A stretch of 64,000 nucleotides of DNA, from the NCBI RefSeq assembly GCF_002863225.1, contig NZ_PKEK01000051.1:62001-126000 (forward strand), given 5' to 3'. Each line of letters begins with the position of its first letter. Within the stretch, counting starts at the first letter, position 1. Below the pieces are notes generated by a model that had not been told where the DNA came from, did no database searches, and was given only the letters and a program-made list of their open reading frames with translations. The position numbers and the translations under genes were made by a program. Shown piece by piece: positions 8,667-17,314 of the stretch. This DNA comes from Mycobacterium sp. (GTDB lineage: Bacteria; Actinomycetota; Actinomycetes; Mycobacteriales; Mycobacteriaceae).

Positions 8667-8668
8667 AA
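8642..8668 (-). promoter_or_regulatory. Predicted groES promoter inside the CIRCE cluster
   Basis: On the minus strand, TTGAGT (8663-8668) and TATAGA (8642-8647) could serve as -35 and -10 elements, with a short 15-nt spacer. Their overlap with both CIRCE arms explains how repressor binding would block initiation. The exact start site is not determined. Confidence 0.4.
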
Positions 8669-8768
8669 GGCTGGGCCGGTGCGATCTGGACACGGAGCGC
8701 GCTCGGGGGCTCGCACTGACAGCCTTGCAGCTCGTTGGCAGGTTGCTCACAGCCGCTCCCACTCCGGG

Positions 8769-9440
8769 ATGGTGAACAATTTGATCGTGTCTTTTTTCAG
8801 AACAGCGGTTCGCATCGTCCACGCGATCGCTCCGAGTCTCGCAATCGGCATCGCGCTCTCCGGCGTCGCGCATGCAGACGGCCAGCTGTACGGCGACCCG
8901 CAGACTGCGGCGACATACTGGCGCTACCAGCATCAGGAGGATTGCGGGCTGATGGCGGTGGCCGACGTCGTCGGCCAACTCACCGGCCACGAACCCTCCC
9001 AGGTCGGTATCGAGATGCGCGGCATCTTCACCCCGAGTTCCTCGCACGGCGGTGATGTCTACTTCTTCGACGGGACCTCGCCGCAGGACATGGTGGGTTT
9101 GCTGCAGCATTACGGCATCCAGTCCGACATGACGACCGGCAATTCCCTCGACACCATCGAGCAAGACCTGACCGGTGGACACAAAGTGATCGCGGCGCTC
9201 AACGCCGAAACCATCTGGAACATTTCCGGCAGCCGCACGACCCCCGATCATGCCGTCGTCGTCACCGGGGTCGACACCGCCAACAACGTCGTCCATCTCA
9301 ACGACAGCGGCACGCCCAACGGTCGCGACGAACAGATCCCGCTGAACGTCTTCAGTCAGGCGTGGGCCACCAGCAACGACTTGCTCATCGTGACGCAGGC
9401 GACCGGTTACGACACCGTCCCGTGGATTCCGCGCCTTTGA
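8769..9440 (+). CDS. Secreted C39-like cysteine peptidase-fold protein
   Basis: The 223-residue product begins with a Sec-type signal peptide (hydrophobic core IAPSLAIGIALSGVAHA, cleavage likely near residue 35). The mature part has a papain-like C39_2 layout. A candidate nucleophile Cys lies in QEDCGLMA, followed by a hydrophobic helix. A candidate His lies in PDHAVVVTGVD, and an Asp/Asn lies in HLNDSGT. This suggests a secreted peptidase or an inactive relative; the substrate is unknown. The ATG at 8769 is used because longer in-frame starts read through the groES operator region. The gene is divergent from groES and ends 4 nt before the convergent tsaD stop. Confidence 0.75.
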   Translation: MVNNLIVSFFRTAVRIVHAIAPSLAIGIALSGVAHADGQLYGDPQTAATYWRYQHQEDCGLMAVADVVGQLTGHEPSQVGIEMRGIFTPSSSHGGDVYFFDGTSPQDMVGLLQHYGIQSDMTTGNSLDTIEQDLTGGHKVIAALNAETIWNISGSRTTPDHAVVVTGVDTANNVVHLNDSGTPNGRDEQIPLNVFSQAWATSNDLLIVTQATGYDTVPWIPRL

Positions 9441-9444
9441 GCCG

Positions 9445-10470
9445 TCATTGCAGCTGCCCGGTCACCACCGGCAACCCCGGATCGCTGGCCACGTCGAGCG
9501 GAGACGGCGCCGCACCGGCAGCCAGCAGCTGCGCGGCGAACGCGGCGATCATCGCGCCGTTGTCGGTGCACAGCCGAAGCCGCGGGATGCGCAGAGTCAG
9601 TCCGGCCGCCTCGCAGCGCTGACCGGCGAGTTCCCGCAGCCGCGAGTTGGCTGCCACCCCGCCCGCGATCAACAGCGTGGACACCCCCAACTCGGTCGCG
9701 GCGCGGACCGCTTTGGCGGTCAGCACGTCGGCAACCGACTCCTGGAAACCGGCCGCAACGTTAGCGGTCGACGCGTCCGAATGGCTCTCGACGTAGCGTG
9801 CGACCGCGGTCTTGAGACCAGAGAAACTGAAGGCGTTGCGTTCGTCCCGCGGCCCGGTCATCCCACGCGGGAACACGATCGCCTGCCGGTCGCCGGTCTG
9901 CGCGAGCTCGTCGAGCACCTTGCCACCGGGGTAGCCGAGACCCAGCAGCCGGGCCACTTTGTCGTAGGCCTCCCCCGCGGCGTCGTCGACGGTGCTGCCC
10001 AGCTCGACGATCGGCTCGCCGAGCGAGCGGACGTGCAGCAGGTGGGTGTGGCCGCCGGACACCAGCAGCGCGACGCTCTCCGGCAACGGTCCGTGCTCGT
10101 AGACGTCGGCCGCCAAGTGACCACCCAAGTGGTTGACCGCGTAGAACGGCACGTCCCAGGCGGCTGAATACGCTTTGGCCGCAGCAACTCCCACCAGCAG
10201 GGCGCCCGCCAGACCCGGGCCGATGGTCGCTGCCACGACGTCGGGCTTCTGCAGGCCCGCGGCGTCCAGGGCGCGCCGCATCGCCGGACCGAGTGCTTCG
10301 AGGTGGGCCCGTGAGGCGACCTCCGGCACGACGCCGCCGTAGCGGACGTGTTCCTCGACGCTGGATGCCACCTCGTCGGCCAGCAGCGTCACGGTTCGGT
10401 CGTCGTTGAGTCGGGCGATCCCGACACCTGTTTCGTCACAGGATGTTTCGATCGCGAGGATGGTTGTCAC
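9445..10470 (-). CDS. tsaD: tRNA N6-adenosine threonylcarbamoyltransferase TsaD
   Basis: The 341-residue protein starts with ILAIETSCDETGVG, the ASKHA-fold phosphate loop of the Kae1/TsaD family. It has the metal-binding histidines in SRAHLEA and VNHLGGH, then SGGHTHL and the C-terminal CTDNGAMIA. TsaD transfers the threonylcarbamoyl group to A37 of ANN-decoding tRNAs, together with TsaB and TsaE. The start is a GTG at 10470 that overlaps the rimI stop in a GTGA tetranucleotide, indicating translational coupling. It is the last gene of the tsa set and converges on the C39-like gene. Confidence 0.97.
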   Translation of the reverse strand: MTTILAIETSCDETGVGIARLNDDRTVTLLADEVASSVEEHVRYGGVVPEVASRAHLEALGPAMRRALDAAGLQKPDVVAATIGPGLAGALLVGVAAAKAYSAAWDVPFYAVNHLGGHLAADVYEHGPLPESVALLVSGGHTHLLHVRSLGEPIVELGSTVDDAAGEAYDKVARLLGLGYPGGKVLDELAQTGDRQAIVFPRGMTGPRDERNAFSFSGLKTAVARYVESHSDASTANVAAGFQESVADVLTAKAVRAATELGVSTLLIAGGVAANSRLRELAGQRCEAAGLTLRIPRLRLCTDNGAMIAAFAAQLLAAGAAPSPLDVASDPGLPVVTGQLQ

Positions 10471-10925
10471 CGGGTCAGTGCCTCCCGTCGCATCGTGTAC
10501 GCGTCCGCGCCGCTGATCCGGTAGTACCGCTTGCGCACGCCCACCTCGGCGAAACCCACACTGCGGTACAACGCGATGGCCGCGTCGTTGTCGGTGCGGA
10601 CCTCCAGGTGCACGACGGAGTTGCCGGCGATGTCCAGCAGCGTATTCAGCATGCGCCGGCCGATACCCCGGCCCTGGTGTTCGGGGTCGACACCGATGGT
10701 GTGGATTTCGTATTCGAACGGCGGCGTGCGGCCCAACCGGGAGATGCCGCCGTAGCCCACCAGCGTCTCGCCTTCGCGGGCCGCCACGTAGTGGTTGTGC
10801 GCAGCCGCGAGCTCACGGACGAATGCGACAGTGGGCCAAGGGTCGTCGCCCGGAAACAGTATGGACTCCAACTCGGCGCAGCGACCCGCGTCGGCCTCGG
10901 TCAACCGGTCGATGATCGCGGTCAC
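10467..10925 (-). CDS. rimI: GNAT N-acetyltransferase RimI
   Basis: The 152-residue product is a compact GNAT protein. It has the acetyl-CoA loop HQGRGIGRRML (motif A, about residue 79) and the GFAEVGVRKRYY segment typical of ribosomal-protein-alanine acetyltransferase RimI. RimI acetylates N-terminal alanine of proteins such as S18, and in actinobacteria its gene sits in the tsa operon as here. The GTG at 10925 is chosen because it overlaps the tsaB stop (GTGA) and matches the family's usual N-terminus; the longer open frame up to 11057 overlaps tsaB. The downstream junction with tsaD is also GTGA. Confidence 0.93.
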   Translation of the reverse strand: MTAIIDRLTEADAGRCAELESILFPGDDPWPTVAFVRELAAAHNHYVAAREGETLVGYGGISRLGRTPPFEYEIHTIGVDPEHQGRGIGRRMLNTLLDIAGNSVVHLEVRTDNDAAIALYRSVGFAEVGVRKRYYRISGADAYTMRREALTR

Positions 10926-11542
10926 TGGGCTGCCCGCTCGGCCAGTGTCTTGGCATCCGGGCGGCGCAGATACAGCGGCACCAACGCCGCGGGCGGCTGC
11001 GACCAGTCGACCGCGGCAACCAGGCCGACTGAATTGGGATACAGCGGCTCCACACACGGCAATCCGAACAGCGCGGCATGATCCGGCGAACCGGCGACCG
11101 AGTGCGCATCAGCCGGCGCGACATCGGCCGGGGCGCTGACCGCGGGCCCGTCGACACGTACGCCGTCGCGGTAACGGGCCCAGTAGATTTCGCGCCGGCG
11201 CGCATCGGTGACGACCAAGACCTCGCCGCTGGTCTGCACACCGATGGCGTCCAGGCTGCACACCCCGTACACCGGGATGTTCAACGCGTGGCCGTACGCC
11301 GAGGCGGTCGCCATCCCGACCCGCAAGCCGGTGAACGGACCAGGGCCGCAACCCACCACCACCGCGTCGAGTTCGGCCATCGACCGTCCGGCATCGGCCA
11401 GCGCAGCCAACACGTTCGGGGTGATGCGTTCGGCGTGCGCGCGGGCGTCGATACTGATCCGCTCGGCCACCAGCCGGCCGTCGGCAACGATGCCCGCGGT
11501 GACCGCAGGAGTCGAGGTGTCGATCGCCAGGACGACACTCAC
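10922..11542 (-). CDS. tsaB: tRNA threonylcarbamoyladenosine biosynthesis protein TsaB
   Basis: The 206-residue product starts VLAIDTSTPAVTAG, a partial ASKHA fold, and contains GCGPGPFTGLRVG, the signature of TsaB (YeaZ). TsaB dimerises with TsaD and scaffolds the t6A transferase complex. The start is taken as the GTG at 11542, which overlaps the tsaE stop in GTGA. An ATG six codons upstream, at 11560, is an alternative that would add a few residues. Three consecutive genes in this group have the same GTGA junction. Confidence 0.94.
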   Translation of the reverse strand: MSVVLAIDTSTPAVTAGIVADGRLVAERISIDARAHAERITPNVLAALADAGRSMAELDAVVVGCGPGPFTGLRVGMATASAYGHALNIPVYGVCSLDAIGVQTSGEVLVVTDARRREIYWARYRDGVRVDGPAVSAPADVAPADAHSVAGSPDHAALFGLPCVEPLYPNSVGLVAAVDWSQPPAALVPLYLRRPDAKTLAERAAQ

Positions 11543-12006
11543 GGCAGGCTCCATTGCCACGTCGCAGTTCGGGTGTCGGAGTTGCTGATTCGCTCCAGCC
11601 GGATGTCGAGGTGCCGATCGGACAACCGCTCGGCCAGGCCCTCACCCCACTCCACCACGACCACGGCCTCGTCGAGCTCGGTGTCGAGGTCCAGACTCTC
11701 GAGTTCGTCGAGCAGGTCGGCGCCGGTGTGTTCCAGCAGCCGGTAGACGTCGACGTGAATCATCGACGGAGCCCCGTCGCGCCGCGCCGGGTGCACCCTG
11801 GCCAGCACGAAGGTCGGTGAGGTCACCGGGCCGTCGACGTCCATGGCCGCAGCGATCCCCTTGGCCAGCACCGTCTTTCCCGCGCCCAAAGGGCCGGAGA
11901 GCACGACGACGTCACCGGCCCGCAACTGGCTGCCCAGTTGCGAACCCAGCGCCACGGTGTCGTCGACGTTCGGCAGGGTCGCGATGCCCGACACCCCGTC
12001 AGTCAC
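11539..12006 (-). CDS. tsaE: tRNA threonylcarbamoyladenosine biosynthesis ATPase TsaE
   Basis: The 155-residue protein has a Walker A loop GPLGAGKTVLAKGI near residue 39, followed by TSPTFVL and HVDVYRL. The C-terminal VVEWGEGL completes the TsaE (YjeE) pattern. TsaE is the ATPase that drives the TsaBD complex in t6A formation. The start is a GTG at 12006, overlapping the end of the hydrolase gene by 8 nt. Gene order tsaE-tsaB-rimI-tsaD, following alr, is the same as in M. tuberculosis. Confidence 0.95.
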   Translation of the reverse strand: MTDGVSGIATLPNVDDTVALGSQLGSQLRAGDVVVLSGPLGAGKTVLAKGIAAAMDVDGPVTSPTFVLARVHPARRDGAPSMIHVDVYRLLEHTGADLLDELESLDLDTELDEAVVVVEWGEGLAERLSDRHLDIRLERISNSDTRTATWQWSLP

Positions 12007-13126
12007 GGCGCAGGACCCGATCGCGCAGCCGCTGGCTCAGCACCGCGAACCTCCCCGGGCTCGCGTGCTTGACCAGCCGCACCAACCCGTCGTTGACCGA
12101 GGCCGGCTTGTCCAGTAGCACCAAATGTCCTGCGCGCGCGACGATCACCAGTTCGGATTCCGGCAGCGCCTCCGCCATTCTCCTGGAGTAGTCGGCGGGC
12201 GTGAGTAGATCGTGGTCACCGCAGACGATCAGCGTCGGGATCTTGGCCAGCGTCGGTAGTGCCGCCGTCTCGTCATGCGCCTGCAGGGCTTGCAAGAACT
12301 CGACCATCGTCCGGACCGGGGTGTCGAGCATCATCGACTCGGAGAACGACACAATGCTGCGACTGACCCGCTTGTCGTTGTAGGACGCGGCCCGCAGAAT
12401 CGGCCCGATCAGCGACCGCGCAGCGGTGCGACCCCGCTGTACGAGCTTGGGCGCCGAGCGTGCGGCTCGCCGAACCGCTTCCAGCGCAGGATTGTTCAGG
12501 ATCTCACCCAGTGGCGACTCCGCAACACCTTCGGCCGCCGACGAAATCAACGCCGCCCCGGTGATCCGGCCACCGTAATGCTGGGGGAACTGCCGGGCGT
12601 GCGACAGCACTGTCATGCCGCCCATCGAATGGCCCACCAGGACAATCGAACCGCGCGGCGCGATCACCTGCAGCAGGGTCTCCAGGTCCCGGCCCAACTG
12701 GGTGATCGTGTAGGTCTCCGACGGTGCTTCGTCGGAACGGCCGTGACCGCGTTGGTCGTAGAAGATCATCCGGACCTGTGGGCCCCATTCCTCGGACAGC
12801 CGCATGCGCTGAAAGTGGAAGGAGCCCATCCGAAGACAAAAACCGTGGGCGAACACGACCGTCAGCGGCGCGTCGGTGGGTCCGACCTCACGCACCGCCA
12901 GGTGCACACCGTCGGGGGTGGTCACCAGGTAACTGCGATCACCGTCGAGGGTCTCGAAATCCTCGTGTCGAAATGGATCGTCGACCACCGCGCGCCGGTT
13001 CAGCATCGAGTGGGCCACCGTCGCGCCCGCGATGGTGCCCACCGCACCGATTCCGGCGGCGCCGGCCAGCCAGCGTCCCCGCATCGGCCTACCTCGATGA
13101 AAGCCGTTGGAATGGTGGTCGCTCAA
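11999..13126 (-). CDS. Alpha/beta hydrolase with N-terminal membrane anchor or signal
   Basis: The 375-residue protein has an alpha/beta-hydrolase fold. The oxyanion segment is HGFCLRMGSF, a GHGRSDE turn precedes it in the strand order, and the nucleophile elbow is GHSMGG. The Asp comes from the CGDHDLLTP region and the His from ARAGHLVLLDKP. A hydrophobic stretch near residues 19-34 (WLAGAAGIGAVGTIAGATVA) could be a signal or anchor, placing the enzyme at or beyond the membrane. The TTG start at 13126 overlaps the alr stop (TTGA); an ATG at 13084 is an alternative. The substrate is unknown, and the position between alr and tsaE says little about function. Confidence 0.85.
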   Translation of the reverse strand: MSDHHSNGFHRGRPMRGRWLAGAAGIGAVGTIAGATVAHSMLNRRAVVDDPFRHEDFETLDGDRSYLVTTPDGVHLAVREVGPTDAPLTVVFAHGFCLRMGSFHFQRMRLSEEWGPQVRMIFYDQRGHGRSDEAPSETYTITQLGRDLETLLQVIAPRGSIVLVGHSMGGMTVLSHARQFPQHYGGRITGAALISSAAEGVAESPLGEILNNPALEAVRRAARSAPKLVQRGRTAARSLIGPILRAASYNDKRVSRSIVSFSESMMLDTPVRTMVEFLQALQAHDETAALPTLAKIPTLIVCGDHDLLTPADYSRRMAEALPESELVIVARAGHLVLLDKPASVNDGLVRLVKHASPGRFAVLSQRLRDRVLRRD

Positions 13127-14292
13127 TGCTTTTCAGCCTCGCGATAGGTTCGGACGATGCGGCCGCGCGGGCTGGTCACCACTTCGTAGTGGATGGTGTC
13201 GAGCAGGTCGGCCCAGTCCTGCGCGGTCGATTCACCGTCGGAGCCGGGCCCGAACAGGATCGCCTCGTCTCCTTCGGCGACGTCGGCGGGCCCGGGACCG
13301 AGGTCCACCAGGAACTGGTCCATGCAGACCCGTCCGACACCGGGCCGGCGACGGCCGTTGATCAGCACCTCCAGCCGTCCGCCGAGCGACCGGAACACCC
13401 CGTCCGCGTAGCCGATCGGCATCAGGGCCACCGTGGTGTCCTGTTGCGCGATCCAGGTGTGCCCGTAGGACACGCCTTCACCGGCCTTGATCGATTTAAC
13501 TAGTGCGACAGTGCATTTCACCGTCATCGCCGGTAGCAGGCCCAGGTCGCCAAGCGGGGGTACCGGACTCAGGCCGTATAGCGCGATCCCGGGCCGGACC
13601 AGGTCGAAGGCCAGTTCCGGGCGGGTCATGGTCGCCGACGAATTCGACAGGTGCGCCACTTCGAAGGGCACCTTGTGGTCACGCGTCAGCGCCAGGATTT
13701 CGTTGAACCGTTGCGCTTGAAGGTTGTTGATCGGGCTGTCGGGCTGGTCGGCGTACACCATGTGCGACATCAGACCGCGTAGCGTCACGCAGTTCTCGGC
13801 GATGGCCTTGCCCAGCGCCGTCAGCACCGTCGGGTACTGCGTCAGCGGGACGCCGTTGCGGTTGAGGCCGGTGTCGACCTTCAGCGTCACCGCGGCGCTG
13901 CGTCCGGTGCGGCGAACCGCAGCCAGCAGCTCGTCGAGCTGGCGCGCCGAGGACACTGCGATCTGCACATCGGCCTCTAGCGCAGGGCCGAAGTCGATTC
14001 CAGGCGGATGCAGCCAGGCGAGCACCGGCGCGGTCAGGCCCGCAGCGCGCAGTGCCAGCGCCTCGTCGACGGTGGCGACGCCCAATTCCGCCGCGCCCGC
14101 GGCCAGGGCGGCACGGGCGACCTCGACGGCGCCGTGGCCGTAGCCGTCGGCCTTCACCACGGCCATCACCTGGGCCTGGCCGGCGCGCTCGCGCAGCACC
14201 CGCACGTTGTGCTGGATCGCGCCCAGATCCACGACTGCCTCGGCGAGGACGCCCGGAGTCAGGGAGATCGGCGTTGCGGACACGCTCGCCAT
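13123..14292 (-). CDS. alr: Alanine racemase
   Basis: The 389-residue enzyme has the PLP-binding lysine in AVVKADGYGHG (Lys about 47) and the catalytic tyrosine in GEGVSYGHTW near residue 275. It also has the C-terminal beta-domain signature RVCMDQFLVDLG. It converts L-alanine to D-alanine for peptidoglycan and is the target of D-cycloserine. The ATG at 14292 is preceded by GGGAGAATGGCGAGC-type sequence with a usable purine site. Its stop overlaps the start of the alpha/beta hydrolase, so the gene heads the alr-hydrolase-tsa transcription unit. Confidence 0.97.
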   Translation of the reverse strand: MASVSATPISLTPGVLAEAVVDLGAIQHNVRVLRERAGQAQVMAVVKADGYGHGAVEVARAALAAGAAELGVATVDEALALRAAGLTAPVLAWLHPPGIDFGPALEADVQIAVSSARQLDELLAAVRRTGRSAAVTLKVDTGLNRNGVPLTQYPTVLTALGKAIAENCVTLRGLMSHMVYADQPDSPINNLQAQRFNEILALTRDHKVPFEVAHLSNSSATMTRPELAFDLVRPGIALYGLSPVPPLGDLGLLPAMTVKCTVALVKSIKAGEGVSYGHTWIAQQDTTVALMPIGYADGVFRSLGGRLEVLINGRRRPGVGRVCMDQFLVDLGPGPADVAEGDEAILFGPGSDGESTAQDWADLLDTIHYEVVTSPRGRIVRTYREAEKH

Positions 14293-14315
14293 TCTCCCAG
14301 AGACGGAATTTCAAC

Positions 14316-14376
14316 CGCGAAAGTGCAACCACCGAGGCCGCTACTCGCGAAACACCTCGGCAGTTGCACTCTCGCG
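14316..14376. repeat. Intergenic inverted repeat, 22-nt arms
   Basis: Arms 14316-14337 and 14355-14376 pair over 22 nt with three mismatches around a 17-nt loop. Each arm starts from a CGCGANAGTGCAAC-like core. The element fills most of the gap between gadB and alr. It may act as a terminator for gadB or as an RNA hairpin in the transcript. It is related in design to 26905-26964. Confidence 0.65.
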
Positions 14377-14386
14377 GCGTAGACAC

Positions 14387-15766
14387 TCAGTGGGCGAAGT
14401 GCTCCGCCTGGTAATGCCCGCCGGGCTTGAGTTTGTCCAGGCTGGCCAGGGAGCTGCGGGCGTCGTCGTGCAGGGCCCGGGCCAGGTCGGCCGACAGGCC
14501 TTCCCGTACGACGATGCGCAGCACCGAGACGTCCGTCGCGTTGTCGGGCATGGTGTAGGCCGGCACCTGCCAGCCATATCCGCGCAGCTCGTGGGAGACG
14601 TCGAACTCGGTGTAGCCGCAATTCTTGGCCAGCCGGAAGCTGACCACCGGGATCGCCGAGCCGTCGGAGATCAGCTCGCAGTGGTCTCCCACCCGCAACT
14701 GCTCGCCCAGCCAGCGCGCGGTCTGCGACAACGTCTGCATCACCTGCGTGTAGCCCTCGCGGCCGAGTCGCAGGAAGTTGTAGTACTGGCCGATCACCTG
14801 ATTGCCCGCCCGGGAGAAGTTCAGCGTGAACGTCGGCATGTCACCGCCGAGGTAGTTGACGTGGAACACCAGATCGTCGGGCAGATGCTCCTTGCTGCGC
14901 CACACGACGAAACCCACGCCGGGATAGGTCAAGCCGTACTTGTGGCCGCTGACGTTGATCGACACCACCCGGGGCAGCCGGAAGTCCCATTTCAGCTCCG
15001 GGTGCAGGAACGGCACCACGAAGCCACCGCTGGCCGCGTCGACGTGCACCGGAATGTCGGGACCGCCGCCGGCCGCCAATTTGTCCAGCGCCGCACAGAT
15101 TTCGGCGATCGGCTCGAGTTCGCCGGTGTAGGTGGTGCCCAGAATTCCGACCACCCCGATGGTGTCTTCGTCGACGGCGTCGATCACCTGCTCCGGCGTG
15201 ATGACGTAGCGGCCCACCTCCATCGGCAGGTAGCGCGGCTCGACGTCGAAGTAGCGACAGAACTTCTCCCAGACCACCTGGACGTTGGAGCCCATCACCA
15301 GGTTCGGTGTGCGGCCCTTCCAGCCCTTCCCGATCTTTTCGCGCCAGCGCCATTTGAGCGCCAGCCCACCGAGCATCACCGCCTCGCTGGACCCGATCGT
15401 CGACACCCCGATGGCGCTCGACGGGTCGTCGTCGCGCAGGCCGTCGGCGTGAAACAGGTCGGCCACCATGCATACGCAGCGCTGCTCGATGGCCGCGGTC
15501 GCCGGGTATTCGTCCTTGTCGATCATGTTCTTGTCGAACGTCTCGGCCATCAGCCGTCCGGCCTCCGGGTCCATCCAGGTCGTGACGAAAGTCGCCAGGT
15601 TCAGCCGGGAGCTGCCGTCGAGCATCAGCTCGTCGTGGATGAAGCGGTACGCCGCCTCGGGGTCCATCGACTCGTCGGGCATCCGCAACGCGGGCACCGG
15701 CGTGGTGAACAGCCGGCTGGTGTAGGCGGGGCTGACGGAATGCGACGGTACGGACGGGTGACTCAT
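14387..15766 (-). CDS. gadB: Glutamate decarboxylase
   Basis: The 459-residue product is a group II PLP decarboxylase. The internal aldimine lysine lies in NVSGHKYGLTYPGVG, the cofactor Asp in HVDAASGGF, and the conserved TIGSSEAVMLGG strand binds phosphate. GadB decarboxylates glutamate to GABA with proton consumption, so it contributes to acid tolerance or nitrogen flow. AAAGGA precedes the ATG at 15766, and ATGA is shared with the stop of nnrD, so translation is coupled. No GABA antiporter gene (gadC) is visible nearby. Confidence 0.96.
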   Translation of the reverse strand: MSHPSVPSHSVSPAYTSRLFTTPVPALRMPDESMDPEAAYRFIHDELMLDGSSRLNLATFVTTWMDPEAGRLMAETFDKNMIDKDEYPATAAIEQRCVCMVADLFHADGLRDDDPSSAIGVSTIGSSEAVMLGGLALKWRWREKIGKGWKGRTPNLVMGSNVQVVWEKFCRYFDVEPRYLPMEVGRYVITPEQVIDAVDEDTIGVVGILGTTYTGELEPIAEICAALDKLAAGGGPDIPVHVDAASGGFVVPFLHPELKWDFRLPRVVSINVSGHKYGLTYPGVGFVVWRSKEHLPDDLVFHVNYLGGDMPTFTLNFSRAGNQVIGQYYNFLRLGREGYTQVMQTLSQTARWLGEQLRVGDHCELISDGSAIPVVSFRLAKNCGYTEFDVSHELRGYGWQVPAYTMPDNATDVSVLRIVVREGLSADLARALHDDARSSLASLDKLKPGGHYQAEHFAH

Positions 15767-17196
15767 GTGGATCCTTTCGGCAGAAGCGCGGCGAGGGCAG
15801 GACGGATGTGGGCCAGGATTCGAGACGCCGAGGTCGGTGCGTCGCCGGGTCCCGGATCGGCGGCCGACGACGCGGCGGCGCGGGCGTGCACGAACGCCCC
15901 GGCCGCTGCGGCCTCGACGGCAGGCAGGCCCGCGGCCAACAGTGCACCGATCATTCCGGACAACACGTCGCCGGAACCGGCGGTGGACGCCCAGGACTGA
16001 CCGGCCGGATTGAGGTAGACCGGGCCGCCGGGATCGGCGACGACGGTGACGTTGCCCTTCAGCAGCACGGTCGCGCCCAGTGCGTCGGCCAGTCTGCGAG
16101 TCGCACCGACGCGGTCATCACCGGGGGGCGCGCCGGCCAGCCGGGCGAACTCGCCGGCATGCGGGGTGAGCACGGTCGGGGCGCGACGCGATTCCAGCAC
16201 ATCGGGGTGCGCCGCCAGGATGGTCAGCCCGTCGGCGTCGACCAGCACCGGCACGTCGCTCTGCAAGGCGAACCACAGTGCGGCAGCGCCGGTTTCGTCG
16301 GTGCCGAGCCCGGGCCCGACCACCCAGGCCTGCACCCGCCCGGCGGCGGCCGGGGTGGGCGAGGCGATCACCTCGGGCCACCGGCTGAGCACTTCGCGGT
16401 GGGCACTGCCGGCGTAGCGGACCATCCCGGACGTCGCCGCGACCGCAGCGCCGGTGCACAACACCGCGGCGCCCGGATATGTCGACGAGCCGGCCATCAC
16501 GCCGGTGACGCCCTGGCTGTACTTGTCGTCGCGGGGCCCGGGCACCGGCCAGCGTGCCGCGACGTCGGCCGCGTCGAAGCCGACGAGATCGGTGTCGGGC
16601 AGCTCGAGGCCGATGTCGACCAGCTGCACCCGCCCGCAGTCGGCCAGCGCATGCGCCGGCTTGAGACCGCCGAACGTGACGGTCAGCGCGGCCCGCACAG
16701 CCGGGCCGTCGACGGCACCGGTCGCCACGTCGATACCGCTCGGGATGTCGACGGCGACCACCGGGATCCCGCGCGCCCGGGTGAAGACCTCGGCCGCGTC
16801 GGGCCGCAGCGGTCCCGAGCCCGAGATACCGACCACTCCGTCGAGCACCAGATCGGTTGTCCCGTCGACGCTATCGACGATCCGGCCGCCGGCCCTGCGG
16901 AACGCGGCCAGGGCTTTCGGGTGGGTGCGTTCCGGCTTGAGCAGGATCGCGTCGGCGGCCGCCCCGCGACGCCGCAGGTAGGTCGCGGCCCACAACGCGT
17001 CACCGCCGTTGTCGCCGGAGCCGACGACCGCGCACACCCGCCGTCCGGCGACTCCCCCGGTGCGCGCCTTCAGCTCGGCGAGGATCGCGGCCGCCAATCC
17101 GTATGCCGCACGCGCCATCAGGGCGCCGTCGGGCAGGCTCGCCAGCAAGGGCGCCTCGGCCTCACGGATCGCGTCTGCGTAGTAGTAATGCCGCAT
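15763..17196 (-). CDS. nnrD: Bifunctional NAD(P)H-hydrate epimerase / ADP-dependent dehydratase
   Basis: The 477-residue protein joins an N-terminal epimerase domain (YjeF-N type, GSGDNGGDAL near residue 60) to a C-terminal dehydratase domain. The latter contains LTPHAGEFARL, VLLKGNVTVV and STAGSGDVLSGMIG, the last carrying the catalytic Asp. It repairs damaged NAD(P)HX. The start MRHYYYAD at 17196 is chosen because the family begins there; an in-frame ATG at 17235 would add 13 residues. The gene is upstream of gadB with an ATGA overlap and is divergent from the methyltransferase gene. Confidence 0.95.
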   Translation of the reverse strand: MRHYYYADAIREAEAPLLASLPDGALMARAAYGLAAAILAELKARTGGVAGRRVCAVVGSGDNGGDALWAATYLRRRGAAADAILLKPERTHPKALAAFRRAGGRIVDSVDGTTDLVLDGVVGISGSGPLRPDAAEVFTRARGIPVVAVDIPSGIDVATGAVDGPAVRAALTVTFGGLKPAHALADCGRVQLVDIGLELPDTDLVGFDAADVAARWPVPGPRDDKYSQGVTGVMAGSSTYPGAAVLCTGAAVAATSGMVRYAGSAHREVLSRWPEVIASPTPAAAGRVQAWVVGPGLGTDETGAAALWFALQSDVPVLVDADGLTILAAHPDVLESRRAPTVLTPHAGEFARLAGAPPGDDRVGATRRLADALGATVLLKGNVTVVADPGGPVYLNPAGQSWASTAGSGDVLSGMIGALLAAGLPAVEAAAAGAFVHARAAASSAADPGPGDAPTSASRILAHIRPALAALLPKGST

Positions 17197-17314
17197 CAAC
17201 GTCAGCATTCCACGCTGGGAGAGGGATTCACACACAGCCCATACTCAGGGCCCGTCCGTACGGTCGGGCGCATGGCACGAAACAGACAACGACACCTGGG
17301 ACCTGGCCACCAGC

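Noticed and set aside
14207..16000. A 597-codon plus-strand frame opposite gadB and nnrD
   Set aside because: It runs antisense through two well-supported genes and the intergenic repeat, with no recognisable family pattern.
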